Origin: Calvatia gigantea
Taxonomy: Eukaryota > Basidiomycota > Agaricomycetes > Agaricales > Lycoperdaceae
Direction of reading: 5' to 3'
Length of the DNA: 64,000 nt
NCBI GenBank assembly: GCA_025093985.1
Contig: JACAAK010000004.1
Span: 2,046,001-2,110,000, forward strand
The notes below the pieces were generated by a model that saw only the letters and a list, made by a program, of their open reading frames with translations, had not been told where the DNA came from and did no database searches. Positions 45,471-56,663 of this stretch are shown here, in pieces. Every line of letters begins with the position of its first letter. Position 1 is the stretch's first letter. Made by a program: the position numbers and the translations under genes.

Positions 45471-46772
45471 ATGATGCTGCTCTTCAAGTGCTTCATGTTC
45501 ATTATCCGGGCGCTACGCCAGGCCTATACACGGTGCTTCTATCCCGCCAGAACTAAACTTCTGCGATGTGACCCTTCTACAATTATTTTTTACCCAGGAA
45601 AAGATCGGCCTGAAACTTCCTCAAAAGAAACCTCCAATGCACTCACTCTCGCCGCCAAACACCTCAACAACCTCGGTGTCGTGGTCTTTCCAACAGAAAC
45701 CGTTTATGGGCTGGGAGCGCTCGCCCTCAACCCAGACGCCTCTAGAAAAATTTTCTCAACGAAAGGCAGACCGGCCGATAACCCTCTCATCGTTCACGTA
45801 TCCTCCTTCACCATGCTCCAATCCCTCCTTCCGGCCGGATACACTATGTCCCCGGCATACCAAGCCCTCATAAAATACTTCTGGCCCGGGCCCCTCACCC
45901 TTCTTTTCCCTCGCGATCCCAACCGTATACCGAGTATTATTACAGCAGGCCAGGCAACAGTAGCTGTTCGCATGCCTTCGCATCCGGTTGCCCGAGCACT
46001 TATTGCAGTAACCGGTGGTCCTTTAGCCGCACCAAGTGCCAACACCTCCGGAAAACCCAGTCCAACACGAGCAGAACATGTTCTTCGCGATCTCTCCGGC
46101 AAGGTCCCATTGATTATAGACGGCGGTACGTGCAAGGTTGGGCTGGAGAGCACTGTCGTAGATGGATTACACAAAGATGGAAACATCCGTGTGCTGCGTC
46201 CAGGAGGTATTACCGTCGAGGAAATCGAGCGTGTGCTTGAATCGGAGCTTGTTGGTGATAAAGAAGATACCAGTATCGCGATTCCGAAGGTTCTTGTTCA
46301 TCGGAGAGATTATCGAGATGAGGCGATGGAACAGGCTCCGACGACTCCCGGGATGAAGTATCGACATTATTCGCCCTCTGTACCTGTCACACTCCTTCAC
46401 ACTTCGATACAACCCCCAACTAGCCAGGAATCCACTCCCATCACCTCGTTCTTCTCTACCTTACGTAGAGCCAGTGGCGCGAAAACGAAAGTTGGAGTAC
46501 TAGCACCAACAGATTCAAAGATCTGGGATCGAATCAATACGGAAGATACGATTGACTGGCATCAATATACCCTCGGACCGAGTGCTGAACCAGCAATAGC
46601 TGCGCAGCGCTTATTTGATGGACTGCTAACGTTAGAACAGGACGGCGTGGATTTAATTTTGATTGAAGAGGTTTTAGAAGAGCGAGAGGGTCTTGCTGTA
46701 ATGAACAGAGTTCGAAAAGCAGCCGGGGAATCGAGGTGGATAAATTATAACTCCTGTAAGCGGTCTCCCTGA
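45471..46772 (+). CDS. SUA5: Threonylcarbamoyl-AMP synthase (Sua5/YrdC)
   Basis: A single exon of 433 residues. The YrdC domain is complete: TKLLRCDPSTIIFYPG, VVVFPTETVYGLGALALNP, KIFSTKGRPADNPLIVHVS, YFWPGPLTLLF, VAVRMPSHPVARALI, GPLAAPSANTSGKPSPT, PLIIDGGTCKVGLESTVVD and VLRPGGIT. The C-terminal Sua5 domain begins after TTPGMKYRHYSPSVPV, includes LAPTDSKIWD and ends VMNRVRKAAGESRWINY. By family it makes threonylcarbamoyl-adenylate from Thr, bicarbonate and ATP for the t6A37 modification of ANN-decoding tRNAs. The first ~28 residues (MMLLFKCFMFIIRALRQAY) precede the conserved region and could be a mitochondrial leader or a mis-called start. Confidence 0.94.
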   Translation: MMLLFKCFMFIIRALRQAYTRCFYPARTKLLRCDPSTIIFYPGKDRPETSSKETSNALTLAAKHLNNLGVVVFPTETVYGLGALALNPDASRKIFSTKGRPADNPLIVHVSSFTMLQSLLPAGYTMSPAYQALIKYFWPGPLTLLFPRDPNRIPSIITAGQATVAVRMPSHPVARALIAVTGGPLAAPSANTSGKPSPTRAEHVLRDLSGKVPLIIDGGTCKVGLESTVVDGLHKDGNIRVLRPGGITVEEIERVLESELVGDKEDTSIAIPKVLVHRRDYRDEAMEQAPTTPGMKYRHYSPSVPVTLLHTSIQPPTSQESTPITSFFSTLRRASGAKTKVGVLAPTDSKIWDRINTEDTIDWHQYTLGPSAEPAIAAQRLFDGLLTLEQDGVDLILIEEVLEEREGLAVMNRVRKAAGESRWINYNSCKRSP

Positions 46773-46850
46773 TCCTGATATTGTTTATTCTCATATAGGG
46801 CCGTTAGAGATTGCGACTGTTCAACATGGCTTAACTAACAACCAAAAGTA

Positions 46851-47474
46851 TCACAACCTCAACTTGGTCCCAGGCACATACTCTCCCACTTCCATTCCCG
46901 TTATCCTTCTTGCCAGTGCCTCGAATTTCTTATCTAATCCTTTGGCCACCTCCCTCAATTTTGGGTTCTCGCTGTCCGGAAGAACCATAATAGACGACGG
47001 AAGCTGGTACATCACATCCGTTCCTGTCCGATCTGCCCTCTCAAGAACAAGCAATCGGGGAGGAATGTGTAAACCTGCCCGGAGTTCGTAACGGAGTATT
47101 TCTTGCGCTATGAGCGGGTTCCCGATGGTGTAGATGACTGTTGCCGGTGTATCGGTGGTGTTGTTGTAGGTGTCCAACCAAGGATGGTGTCTTAGGTCTA
47201 GGAAATACCTAATTTACATGTAATTTAATCTCGTCCAGCATGGCCTTAATCGTTTCGATGCTCACAAGAAATCGTTTTCGACCCCAGTGACGGTCTTGAT
47301 AATGCTTTCAATTTCTTCCCTCGTCTTTGCGTTCCTCAGCTTTGTTATAATTTCCGCAGAGCCCTGTTTATTCACGGCTTCGTCTAGTCGGGCAACGACT
47401 TCGGTGTAGGGAAGAGAAGTTTCGAAAGTAACCAGTTTAGCATTAAGGTTTGAAATGGACATTGAGGCAGACAT
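46851..47474 (-). CDS. DUF302-like protein
   Basis: Two exons joined by a phase-2 intron with a GTGAGC donor. The first gives MSASMSISNLNAKLVTFETS, LPYTEVVARLDEAVNKQG and IESIIKTVTGVENDFL; the second YFLDLRHHPWLDTYNN, VIYTIGNPLIAQEILRYEL, GLHIPPRLLVLERADRTGTD and VMYQLPSSIMVL. The pattern (a TSL-PYTEVVARLDEAV start and GNPLIAQEILRYELRAGLHIPPRLLV core) fits the DUF302/TT1751-like fold, a small alpha/beta domain found in bacteria and fungi. Its biochemical role is not established. It is about 187 residues with no targeting signal. Its 3' end abuts SUA5 (78 bp), and it is divergent from DBP8. Confidence 0.85.
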
Positions 47475-47757
47475 GATGACGGTGGTACGTATCACCGATT
47501 GACACTATCCTTGGGTCGTTTGGTTGGCTACCTTGCATACACAACATCACAGATCCTGAGAAATGCAATGATTGACGCTGAACATGTTTTGTGTCACGGT
47601 TGTGGTCAGGGCAAGTTCAGTAAGATTAACCAAATTGGGAGTCAGATGATCAACTCGCCATCACAAAAAGTTGTTCTGAACTACGAACCACCCAATCTCT
47701 CTGACTATACCCAAGTTTAGCTACGAAAATCTCACCATTGGATCATCGACCACTAGA

Positions 47758-49872
47758 ATGTCTTTCTTCGCTCGAAAAAAGCGGACCATTACAGTTGACT
47801 CCTTGTTGAAGAAGCAAGATGAAGATTTTCTGAGGGCAACCAAGCGGCAGAAGGTCACACACCGGCCAAGACAATATTCGGAATCCGATAATGGGGGCGA
47901 AGAAGAAGAGGAAAAGAGCGGGTCATCTAACTCCGTTAAGGGAGATTTGGGTGAAGATGAAACTGAGGAGGAAGATGGTAGCATGGTCGAGAGTGGAGGC
48001 GATGGCAAAAACGAATATGGGGCGGATGACGAGTCTAATAGCGAGGATAACTATCCTACAGAGAAAGTTTCACATACGTTCCAAGTTCAAAATCGACTAG
48101 GTCCATTGGCGAAGGAAAAACTCGAGCCTCCACGGCCCGCGTACCACAAAACCCATACCGCAGCTAAATCATTTGCGTCATTTGGTATCTCGCCAGCCTT
48201 GGTGGCCGCCCTGACTAGCATGTCGATCAAAACGCCTACAGAGGTCCAAACGGCTTGTATACCGCCGCTGTTAACAGGTATTTTGAAATCCCCACATGAC
48301 ATATACATATATTCTATAGGCTAATACTTCGCCTGTGCATAGGCAGGGATTGCATTGGAAATGCTAAAACAGGTTCAGGAAAGACCATCGCTTTTGCCCT
48401 TCCCATCCTACAGAAGCTGTCCGCGGACCCATATGGCATCTACGCCCTCGTCCTCACACCAACCCGGTATGTTGTTCCCCTTGTGCCGTCCTTCCAGCCA
48501 GGACCTGATCTCCAAACACTCAGGGAGCTTGCATTTCAAATCGCAGAACAATTTGCTGTTTTGGGTGCCGCACTGAATATAAGGACGGCAGTGGTCGTGG
48601 GTGGTATGGACATGATGTCCCAGGCTTTGGAACTTGAGAGCCGGCCTCACGTGGTCATTGCTACACCTGGTCGGATTGTCGATCATCTACGAAGTACGAG
48701 CGGAGGATGGAACCTTTCAAGGGTCAAATTCCTAGTAAGTACTAAGCCTCGTGGCGTCTGTGAGCATACTCTTATAAATTCCATCAAGGTGCTCGATGAA
48801 GCGGATAGGCTTCTCACCTCAACTTTTGCACCTGAATTGTCACACTTGTTCACCACCCTCCCGAAAGACCGGCAAACATGCCTGTTCACCGCCACTTGGA
48901 CACCCTCAATCGATCAAGTGGCAGATACCCCGCCCAAACCCGGGAAGCAGAAGCCCTTGATCCATCGTATGGCCGAAAGGTAAGCCTGCCCCCTAGTTTC
49001 TTGCTTGCCTGTCAGTGATTGTTTATTAACCAGAGTGGAAACGGTTGCAACACTAAAACAACACTACATCCTCGTGCCCTCCCACGCCCGCGAAGTCTAT
49101 CTCTTCCATCTACTCTGTAATCCGCCGGAATCAACAATTCACCTACGGCGTGCGCCGCCAGAACCAACCAAGAATATCAAGAAGGTACAGAATAAGTCAC
49201 GGCCAAGGCATGAGAATCCGGAGAATGATTTGGAGCAGCCACCACCAACAATAATATTCTGCGCAAAGCCACGAACTGCGGCATACCTTACCCACCTCCT
49301 TAAGACATTGTCTATCCGGAGCACAGCACTTCACTCGCGGCTTACGCAGCGGGAGCGATTATCGTCATTGTCGCTGTTCAAAGCATCTGTTATACCGGTT
49401 CTTGTGTCCACTGACGTTGGTGCGCGTGGTCTGGATATTGAAGATGTGGCGATGGTCATCAACTGGGACCTACCGGTTGAGCCAGAGGAGTATACGCATC
49501 GGGTTGGCAGAACTGCTCGTGCAGGCAAAGGAGGCACTGCCGTCAGCTTCGTGACGGAGAGAGATGAAGAAAGGATTCTCAAAATTGAAAACCGAATCCG
49601 TAAGCGTCAAGTTCATCCATGATTGACCGTATTCTGAGCCTGGCGCAGAAACGAAATTGGAGGAAATGGATTTACCCGAAACAAAAGTGCTCGAGAAACT
49701 GAATACAGTTTCGACAGCGAAGCGGCTGGCGAATATGGCAAGTTTCAATTATCACATGTGAAAAAAAGGGCATCAGTGATAACCACCTCTCTAGGAGCTG
49801 CACGACTCCAAGTTTGGTAAACGAGAGGAGATCTATAAGATCAAGGGCACCAAACTGGAGGAAGCGACCTAG
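47758..49872 (+). CDS. DBP8: DEAD-box ATP-dependent RNA helicase DBP8
   Basis: About seven exons. An acidic, Ser-rich N-terminus ([20 protein letters not shown], then Glu/Asp tracts) leads to the Q motif region ([30 protein letters not shown]). All helicase motifs are intact: Walker [89 protein letters not shown] and [10 protein letters not shown]. The C-terminus ([45 protein letters not shown]) is Dbp8-like. By family it acts in the nucleolus in 40S ribosome biogenesis. The last intron (49738-49794) has a GC donor. It contrasts with the catalytically dead eIF4A-like protein 5 kb away. Confidence 0.93.
49738..49794 (+). other. GC-AG intron in DBP8
   Basis: The donor is GCAAGT and the acceptor CTCTAG, 57 nt. 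It joins RLANM to [11 protein letters not shown]. Without it the frame stops after a few codons. Confidence 0.85.
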
Positions 49873-50291
49873 AGTCTAGACCCTTGCCCGGAGACCGAAT
49901 GTCTTTTTATGTATGTCGGGCGATCATGATCGAGGAGCAGGTGGCAGGTGCCTGAAAGGCAGAATGTGCTAAAAGATTGCCGGCGGTACGTAGAAGGACG
50001 TCGATTGTGTGCACATCCACGACACTCGGAGCGTCGGTGTGTGGGCAGGATTGATGGCGTTATTGGGGCATGGGAGTAGTTCACATGAGGGAGAATACCC
50101 GATTGAGCCACATTTGGGGTGAATCTGACAAGCCAGGACCCCAGAGTTGCTAAAGTAGGAATCGCAGAATAGAGCTAGATAAGATTACGAGAATGTTTCT
50201 GTGACCGATCAAATATTCTTCACGTACCCTACTCCACAACCTGCCTTCGTACCACGAACTGTTTCCCCCGTTCTTTCTCCCAGTACCATTC
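49873..50291. other. Non-coding gap
   Basis: DBP8 3' UTR and the upstream region of the BTB gene, both on the plus strand. No supported gene is seen. Confidence 0.4.
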
Positions 50292-51464
50292 ATGGAGCAT
50301 TCTGCGCAGTCAGACTGGGACTCTGTTTTCCAGTTCGTGGCAGATCCTACAGACATGGACTTTTCAGAAAAGGCGGCTGAAACTACCATGCTCCAGCCAG
50401 GCGGCGGTATCCAAGTCCCAACGCCCCCGGTGCGTCTGTATGCCCCCCTAAATCATCTCCACACTTACAACCTAGAAGCTATCGCACGATGGCACGCCAG
50501 TCACCGACCACCCTACCGAGGGTACCACACTCGTTTCCGTCTCAACTACATTTTATCCTGGAGCTCAGCTAAAAGAGCTATCTCCAAACATCGTCCTCCT
50601 CGCGTCTGATGGAGTCTTCTTCTACGTCCACTCCTCAGTCCTCCTCGCGACATCCAGTAACCACTTTAACCACCTCTTACCGCCAGATCCAGGCCCAAGC
50701 AAAGGCCAGGACGCCATCCTCAGCGTCCCTGAGCACTCCACCGTCCTCAACGTTATCCTGCACATAATCTATGATATGTCTTGCGCCCATTATTCGCCAC
50801 CTTTTCCAACCCTTGTCACCACCGTCAACCACCTTCCGACATACGGAGTTTCACCAAAGCTTATCATCGTTCCGTCCACCCCGATATATGCCTTGTTGCT
50901 TTCACATGCTCCTCTCTTCCCATTGGAATTGTATACGCTAGCGGCATCGTTTGACCTATACGACCTCGCTGTAGCTACCTCTTCACACCTGTTATCCTTC
51001 CCCCTCGCGACCCTCACCGATGAGATGGCCGAGCGGATTGGACCGGTATACCTGAAGCGACTATTTTTCCTGCACTTTGGTCGTTCCGATGCCCTAAAAC
51101 GAGTGTTACTTCCACCTCCCCACCCTCATGCGCCCACGCCATGGTGTGACTACAATGAACAGAAAAAATTAACCCGTGCTTGGGCACTAGCATCAGCATA
51201 CCTTGCATGGGATGCTAGACCTGGTTCGTCCTGTTATTCTATGTGTCTCGGAAGTGTCTAAGTTGGTTGTCTAGACTTGTCTACCAGCGCAATGGAGTCT
51301 GCGTTGCGCCCGCTTGTCGAACACCTGACCTGCGAGCAGTGTCAGCAAGGGCTACGAGACAGGATAAAAAATTTGGTTGTTCAGTGGTCGGTTGTAAAGG
51401 TGAGTCGTCTCAGGTGTGTCTAGCTTCATATGACATACTAACCTGCCAATAGCGTACGATCTAA
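50292..51464 (+). CDS. BTB/POZ-domain protein (fungal type)
   Basis: Four exons. MEHSAQSDWDSVFQFVADPT leads through a phase-0 46-nt intron (GTGCGT) to KLSHDGTPVTDHPTEGTTLV. The BTB-like part then reads LSPNIVLLASDGVFFYVHSS, VLLATSSNHFNHLLP, AILSVPEHSTVLNVILHIIY, followed by helical repeats (LFPLELYTLAASFDLYDLAV, HLLSFPLATLTDEMAERIG, VYLKRLFFLHFGRSDALKR). The last exons give LVEHLTCEQCQQGLRDRIKN with a CxxC pair. This arrangement is common in basidiomycete BTB proteins, where the family is expanded. Such proteins often dimerise or act as adaptors for Cul3 ubiquitin ligases. No BACK, Kelch or zinc-finger partner domain is seen. The exact partners are unknown. Confidence 0.8.
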
Positions 51465-53101
51465 ATTATGACACTGTTTCACATGGTGCATTGTCCTGAC
51501 CTGTATGCCATCCATACCGTCCAGGCATCCTTCCGAGTGACTGCACGGATAAATATGGTCACCCCTTAGTTTTCATAGACTTGACAGAGCCCGTTGAACC
51601 ATGACATTGATCACTCGGTCATAAACGTTAAACCCTTCTTATATTTCCTATTCTGTCATCGACGCTGTAGCATCATCCCGCCTCCTCTTTCGTCCTCTCC
51701 TTTCCCTCCCTTCCCTCTCATCTTTTTTTTCTTCTTTCCTTTGCGTACACGATACGCAGAAACATTGCGAGCAATACCCAGAAATTTGTCATCCGTTGGT
51801 GTGTTAGATAGGGTTCATTTTGTTAATTATGCACACGCTTTGTCTCTGTACACGTTCGAGACTTGTATTTCTATAATCTTCTCCTCATTTGTGTTCTGGG
51901 CGTAGTTGTACAACAACGAGTAGGATCGGACAACTGGCCTTCCCAAAACCCATCCCGTATGGGGTGACCGTTTCAACTATCTTTTTGGGCGCTTTGTCTG
52001 ACTGATGACGTACAGTGACGCAGCTTATGACGTTGTTGTATGCATTTCTAACTGGCCTCTTTCGTCCCTACTTACTTACTACAGACTGGAAGTGGGCAAA
52101 CATTAATCTCACAAACGAAAGAAATCTCGATAATGTCGCATCGCTGCGACCATGGAGGACCTTCTCTAGCTTAACGTCCGAACGCCAAGCTACCTCAATC
52201 GAGAACAAATATGCGAAACCTTCTTTCATGTGACCCGATATTTTCGATTGCCACAACTCAACTTTTTTCCGTATTTGTTTGTACGATGTTCCCCTGCAGT
52301 AAAACCACGAAAATACTCGTCCAAAATCCCCGCAGATCTAAGTTGGCCTAGGGAAGGTAGGGCAAACATATGAAGCATTGAGGGCTGCATTAATGACTGT
52401 TCATTCTGGTGAGAGCGAAACTTATTTCTGAACCAGGTTGTTCCTTCGATATGGAAGGACCATGGAAAAAAAGTACGCTTTTCTCACGAGAGATTGGGTG
52501 GGATGCGATGTAGACCAACTTACACACACAACGGAGGGAGAAAACTATACCAACGCAAGCAGAATTCACCAACCTGGCGACATCGCTTGGATATAGCGCC
52601 CGGCGGATCGACACCCATCGAAGCCTCCTCAAATCACTAATTGTCGGAATGTCTGTCAGCCCCCCTTCCGTGGTACCGGTTACGTTTGCCATGTATTCGA
52701 ATTGACGGGTATCTGGGCTGTGGGAGTTTCCCTGCGATAGTGTTGGTTGTCAGAAAACCACTCAGCGTTTTGTGACGCAGGGATCAGATCGCGCAAATAG
52801 CTCCACAAGCCGTAATTACCTTGATGATATATCACAACTTCTTTTTCTAACTCAGTCGCATGCACAGGGAAGCTTAACCAGCTGACCAGCTGATCAAAAC
52901 GAAAGAACCGGCGAACATCATTGGGGTCGTGAATAATACACAGGGAAGAGGAGATGCATGTTCCAGGGGCACCAAATATCAGGGACAAGAGACAACGACG
53001 AGACGGGACGAAGCCAGAAATGGGCACGATCAGCAGGGTAGCGGTTCGGCGTTGGTTTACTCGCATAACTGTGACGGGCGTGTTCCGGGGTTTCCGAGGT
53101 C
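51465..53101. other. 1.6-kb gap without a convincing gene
   Basis: Lies between the 3' ends of the BTB gene and MOB1. It contains pyrimidine-rich runs (51690-51750). A minus-strand frame (52680-53066) begins only 36 nt after the MOB1 stop on the same strand and most likely lies in its 3' UTR. Confidence 0.4.
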
Positions 53102-54301
53102 CTACCGACCCTTCTCCTCAGCAAGAATGGCTTCATTGAGTTCACTTAGAGGCGCCAGTTCTTTCTTGTCAATGAGGTCAAACTGATGTGTTTCAGATCC
53201 GGGTCTCGGGACAGATGAAATTGAAGTGCACCTCGTGAACAAAAAGGAAGAAGTGTCTGTAGCTCGTATTCAGATGGGCTGTGGCACCCGTTGATTACTG
53301 AGTTAATCACGCGAGGGAACATCAGAGGAAAGGGTACAAACCTTCTATGCCAAGTGCGCATATTTGGTCGAAATGACTGCTATAAATGTGTCCGTACACG
53401 CGGAATAAGCGGCGGAAGATCGTTCTGACGGTATCTCTGAAGTTCTTTGGGAACGGAACACCTGTAATGGATTCAATAGGGAATTAACCAGTGAAAGAGC
53501 CAGGACCTGCCAATCTTGTTCGGGAACACGGCTTCGTCGTCCAGTATGCTCTGTGCCCAGTTCATGAGCGCATCGACGTACTCCGGTGCGGGAAGCTTTG
53601 TGGGCCGTTTGAATTTCACACCATCCTCCCAAAGATACTCATATCTACTCAGGTGATTCAGTTTAGTCGCCCTAGTTGCGCCGATAGCGATTTACGAACC
53701 GGGGACCGGCTGACATAACAGGACACTAGTACCACATTGCACTCAATGGTCAGCAAAAGGGGATTGCGCGAGCAAAAAAAAAAAAAAAAAAGCACTTCTT
53801 GCGGCGTGCAGAACTCTGTCACAGTCCCGTAAAGCATATTCAGATGGTTGAAAAAGTCCACCGCTATAATCGCGCTCCCTGAGTATGAATGTCCAGGCTA
53901 ATCTAAGTCTGAACACACCATGGACAGCCAACCACTCATTCGTGTCCTCCCCCTCCGGAAGTTGAACTGCCATCCTTAGGTTCCCAGAGCCCTACGCAGA
54001 CCATCCAAGGGGACGAGGGGTCCGGAAGAAAGGGGTAGGTTGATCGTTGACAGCGATAATCATCCAAAGAGGCACACCCAAAAGTACAGTTATATGAGAT
54101 CAGGAGAAGCCTAGGAGCGCGAGAGCCAGGGGCATACCAGTGTAGCTTCTGCATACTTTCGCAGTTGATACTGTTTAGTACCCTCTGGGATGTCCTTGCG
54201 CGGTTTGAAGGTACGCGTCTTGCCCCTGATTGACTTGATGATGACACACAAGTGAGGATACAAAAGACACGGTGAACTTACAATCCGAAGAAAGAAGACA
54301 T
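53102..54301 (-). CDS. MOB1: Mob1-type kinase activator
   Basis: About eight exons. A 20-nt first exon (MSSFFGL) is joined to GKTRTFKPRKDIPEGTKQYQ, LRKYAEATL, GSGNLRMAVQLPEGEDTNEW, VDFFNHLNMLYGTVTEFCTP, ECPVMSAGPRYEYLWEDGVK, LPAPEYVDALMNWAQSILDD, EAVFPNKIGVPFPKNFRDTV, TIFRRLFRVYGHIYSSHFDQ, ALGIEAHLNTSYRHFFLFVH and EFDLIDKKELAPLSELNEAI. The zinc-binding residues (Cys in EFC and ECP, and the later His pair in GHIYSSH) are in place. By family it activates NDR/LATS kinases in mitotic exit and morphogenesis. One intron (53462-53510) has a GC donor, and another carries an 18-nt A/T homopolymer next to its donor. The gene is divergent from the Hsp31-like gene. Confidence 0.94.
53462..53510 (-). other. 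GC-AG intron in MOB1
   Basis: The donor is GCAGGT and the acceptor TTACAG, 49 nt. It joins FPNKI-G to VPFPKNFRD in frame; the neighbouring GT (GTCCTG) gives a wrong frame. Confidence 0.75.
53774..53791. repeat. A18/T18 homopolymer in a MOB1 intron
   Basis: 18 consecutive A on the plus strand, read as T18 in the transcript just after the donor GTGC. It is an error-prone site for sequencing. Confidence 0.9.
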
Positions 54302-54630
54302 TTCGGAGTTTTATGGGCACGATTGAGCTTGGATTTCGAGCAGCACTGAGGCAAAGTACAGACGGAATGGCAATACCATAGCCAACAACTGGGGCGGTGA
54401 TTGCCGAAGCTCAGCGTGAATGTCAATTATGTCAATCTTATCTTATCTATGTACATAGAAGTTTCCGGGACTGGGTTTACCGCCAACCGATCAGTGTCTG
54501 GAGTAAGCCAAACCCACAAATGACGAACATGGCTTCGTGGGTTGGTTGGTAACTTGGATGAGTAATATGGCGGTTAGGAAGTCGAATATATAACATGCCA
54601 GTGGCTTACAGATGAAACCTAACAAACAAG

Positions 54631-55588
54631 ATGGCACCCCGCATCCTCTTTGTATTCACTTCCGCAGACGAAACTCTTACAAAGGACAAAACAGTACGTT
54701 TCACCACACTTGTGTATTCGAACATTGAATGTAATTGGTGATCAGGGATACTGGCTTACTGAGGCCGCTCACCCTTACTATGTCCTTGGCCCTAAATTTG
54801 AGATAGATTTCGCGTCTCCCAAAAAGACCTTCCCCGTAGATCCCAACAGTGTCGTTGTACGCAGTGCCCTTGTGCTGCCGCCAGAGTCAAGCAACTTATA
54901 GATGTATAGGCGGCGAAAGACGGAAAAGATCTACAAGCGTTGGGCTTTGAGAGAGATGAAACTGTCATAGCCAAACAACGCGCAGCGAAATCCTTGACAG
55001 AAGTTAATCCACAGGATTATGTGGCCATCTTTTTCGTGGGGGGTCACGGTCCTGTTATGGATTTGGCCTTTGATCCTAACTGTGCTAAGCTCATTGAGGC
55101 TTTTTGGGAACAGGACAAGTATGTCGCGGCTGTCTGCCACGGTCCTGCGTAAGTTGTCTGGACTTGATTGTTCCCCCACGTGTCGTATTCACGTTACACT
55201 CAGCAGCGTTGGTTGGAGCTCGGAAGGATGGGAAGTCCATTTTCGCTGGAAAAAAAGTCACTGGGTTCTCTAATGCCGAAGAGGAAGCGGTTGGACGCGT
55301 TAAGGTATTGATGAAGCCCCGGTATCATGTTTGATCATTATTTGACAAGCGAATTAGGAAGTGCCATTTTTGTTGGAGACCAAAATCAAGGAGTTGGGAG
55401 GCACATATGAAAAGGCAGCGAAACAGTGGGAGGTATGCATTTGGTATTCTCGTCCACAAAGCGTATGCTGACAGAGCTGTGTCTAACCAACGCAGCCGTT
55501 CGTTGTAGCCGATGGGAAACTCCTCACAGGTCAGAACCCTAGCTCTGCTGAGCCACTTGCAAAAAAATTGCTCGAGGTCTTGGGGTAG
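54631..55588 (+). CDS. DJ-1/PfpI family protein, Hsp31-like
   Basis: Five exons from the ATG at 54631: MAPRILFVFTSADETLTKDK, GYWLTEAAHPYYVLGPKFE, IDFASPKKTFPVDPNS, AAKDGKDLQALGFERDETV, YVAIFFVGGHGPVMDLAFDP, YVAAVCHGPA with the nucleophile-elbow Cys, LVGARKDGKSIFAGKKVTGF, EVPFLLETKIKELGGTYEKA, PFVVADGKLLTGQNPSSAEP. The GGHG and AVCHGPA motifs plus the Trp/Glu in GYWLTEAAHPYY fit the Hsp31-type glyoxalase III/chaperone group. The junction between CHGPA and ALVGARKDG does not close with the obvious GTAAGT donor; one base appears extra, in CCTGCGTAAGT. The gene is convergent with U1A, with only 12 bp between stops. Confidence 0.88.
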
Positions 55589-55600
55589 AAGGCGGAGGAA

Positions 55601-56541
55601 TTAGATGTATACAACAGACATTTGCCAGCCCTTTTTGAGAGTAAATCCATCGAGTGTTTCTTTGGCGGTTGTCGCGAGTTCCGGAGTTTCGTACAGAACC
55701 TGTGCCATTTTCACGCGGACGCCCGCAGGATTTGGCGTAGGTGACCAAGTAACGTGAGTTGATTTGAGGCCCTGATACCTGATGCGGGATCAGTTTTCTT
55801 CAAAGTGCATGGAGGCTCACTCAAAACATACTGTTGAAATAAGACTGACAGCACGTCGTCTGTGACTTCTTGAGGCAGATTTGTACAAAGAAGACGGGCG
55901 GTAGGCATTGCGACCTGTTGAGGGACAGAGGACGGGGTTGCCGCTTTTGGAGAGAGTATTGTGAAGCCAATGTATTCGAACGATGTAGTACGACGTACAC
56001 GAATCTTTGTTTTGCTGATTGGAGTCCTCATCCTCTTCAATTTCCATTTCCTCATCAGACTCGTCAGATTTTTCGCGTTTGGTGTTCCGTTCTTCGTCCG
56101 CAACCTCGTCGTCCCGGGGGCGCTTTCCATTTTGTTGTGCTAGCGAGGGCTTGGTATGAACTGAGGTAGGAGGGACAAAGTTGGGGTCTTCTTTACGGAG
56201 AGTGGCATGGGACTTGGATTTGGCATAATCAATTCGCTGGATGTGATATCTAAGTACGAGTAGGCCGGATACACGACATCCGAGTGGCCACGCACGAGGG
56301 GTTTGTCGTAGAAGATCATGCCTTCACATGCACGCATAGCGGCGGTTGCTCCTGCGAGATCAGAAAAGACAAGAAAAGCCTGGCCGCGCATCTTTTCTGT
56401 TTTGAGGGCGACGATGTCGATAATTTTGCCATAAGTGGTAAAGAGGGCATAGAGCTGGTGTTTGAGCTCTTCCTTGTTGACCTTATCGTTGAGGTTGTTG
56501 ATGTAGAGAGTTGGATTTGGCTGGTTGCGGGTGGTGGCCAT
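55601..56541 (-). CDS. U1 snRNP A / U2 snRNP B'' protein (two RRMs)
   Basis: Four exons. RRM1: MATTRNQPNPTLYINNLNDK (RNP2 LYINNL), KEELKHQLYALFTTYGKIID, MRGQAFLVFSDLAGATAAMR (RNP1-like), FYDKPLRIDYAKSKSHATL. An acidic/basic linker follows (KRPRDDEVADEERN, DEEMEIEEDED). RRM2: VAMPTARLLCTNLPQEVTDD, VLSVLFQQYQGLKSTHVTWS, MAQVLYETPELATTAKETLD, FTLKKGWQMSVVYI at the C-terminus. The spacing and NPTLYINNLN start are typical of U1A/U2B''. Many fungi have one protein doing both jobs, so I do not choose between SNRPA and SNRPB2. By family it binds U1 or U2 snRNA stem-loops in the spliceosome. Confidence 0.92.
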
Positions 56542-56663
56542 GGTTAATTTGAGTGAGAGGGAAGGAGAGACACGAATATTCCCACGGATAGTTTTCTGAA
56601 TAAAACTCAAGTTGGATGGCTATACTTATAATTATTCTGTGTCTCGTGTTATTAACGGCTCCG

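Noticed and set aside
52680..53066. 128-residue minus-strand frame after MOB1
   Set aside because: It starts 36 nt after the MOB1 stop on the same strand, has no recognisable domain and no consistent splice extension; probably 3' UTR.
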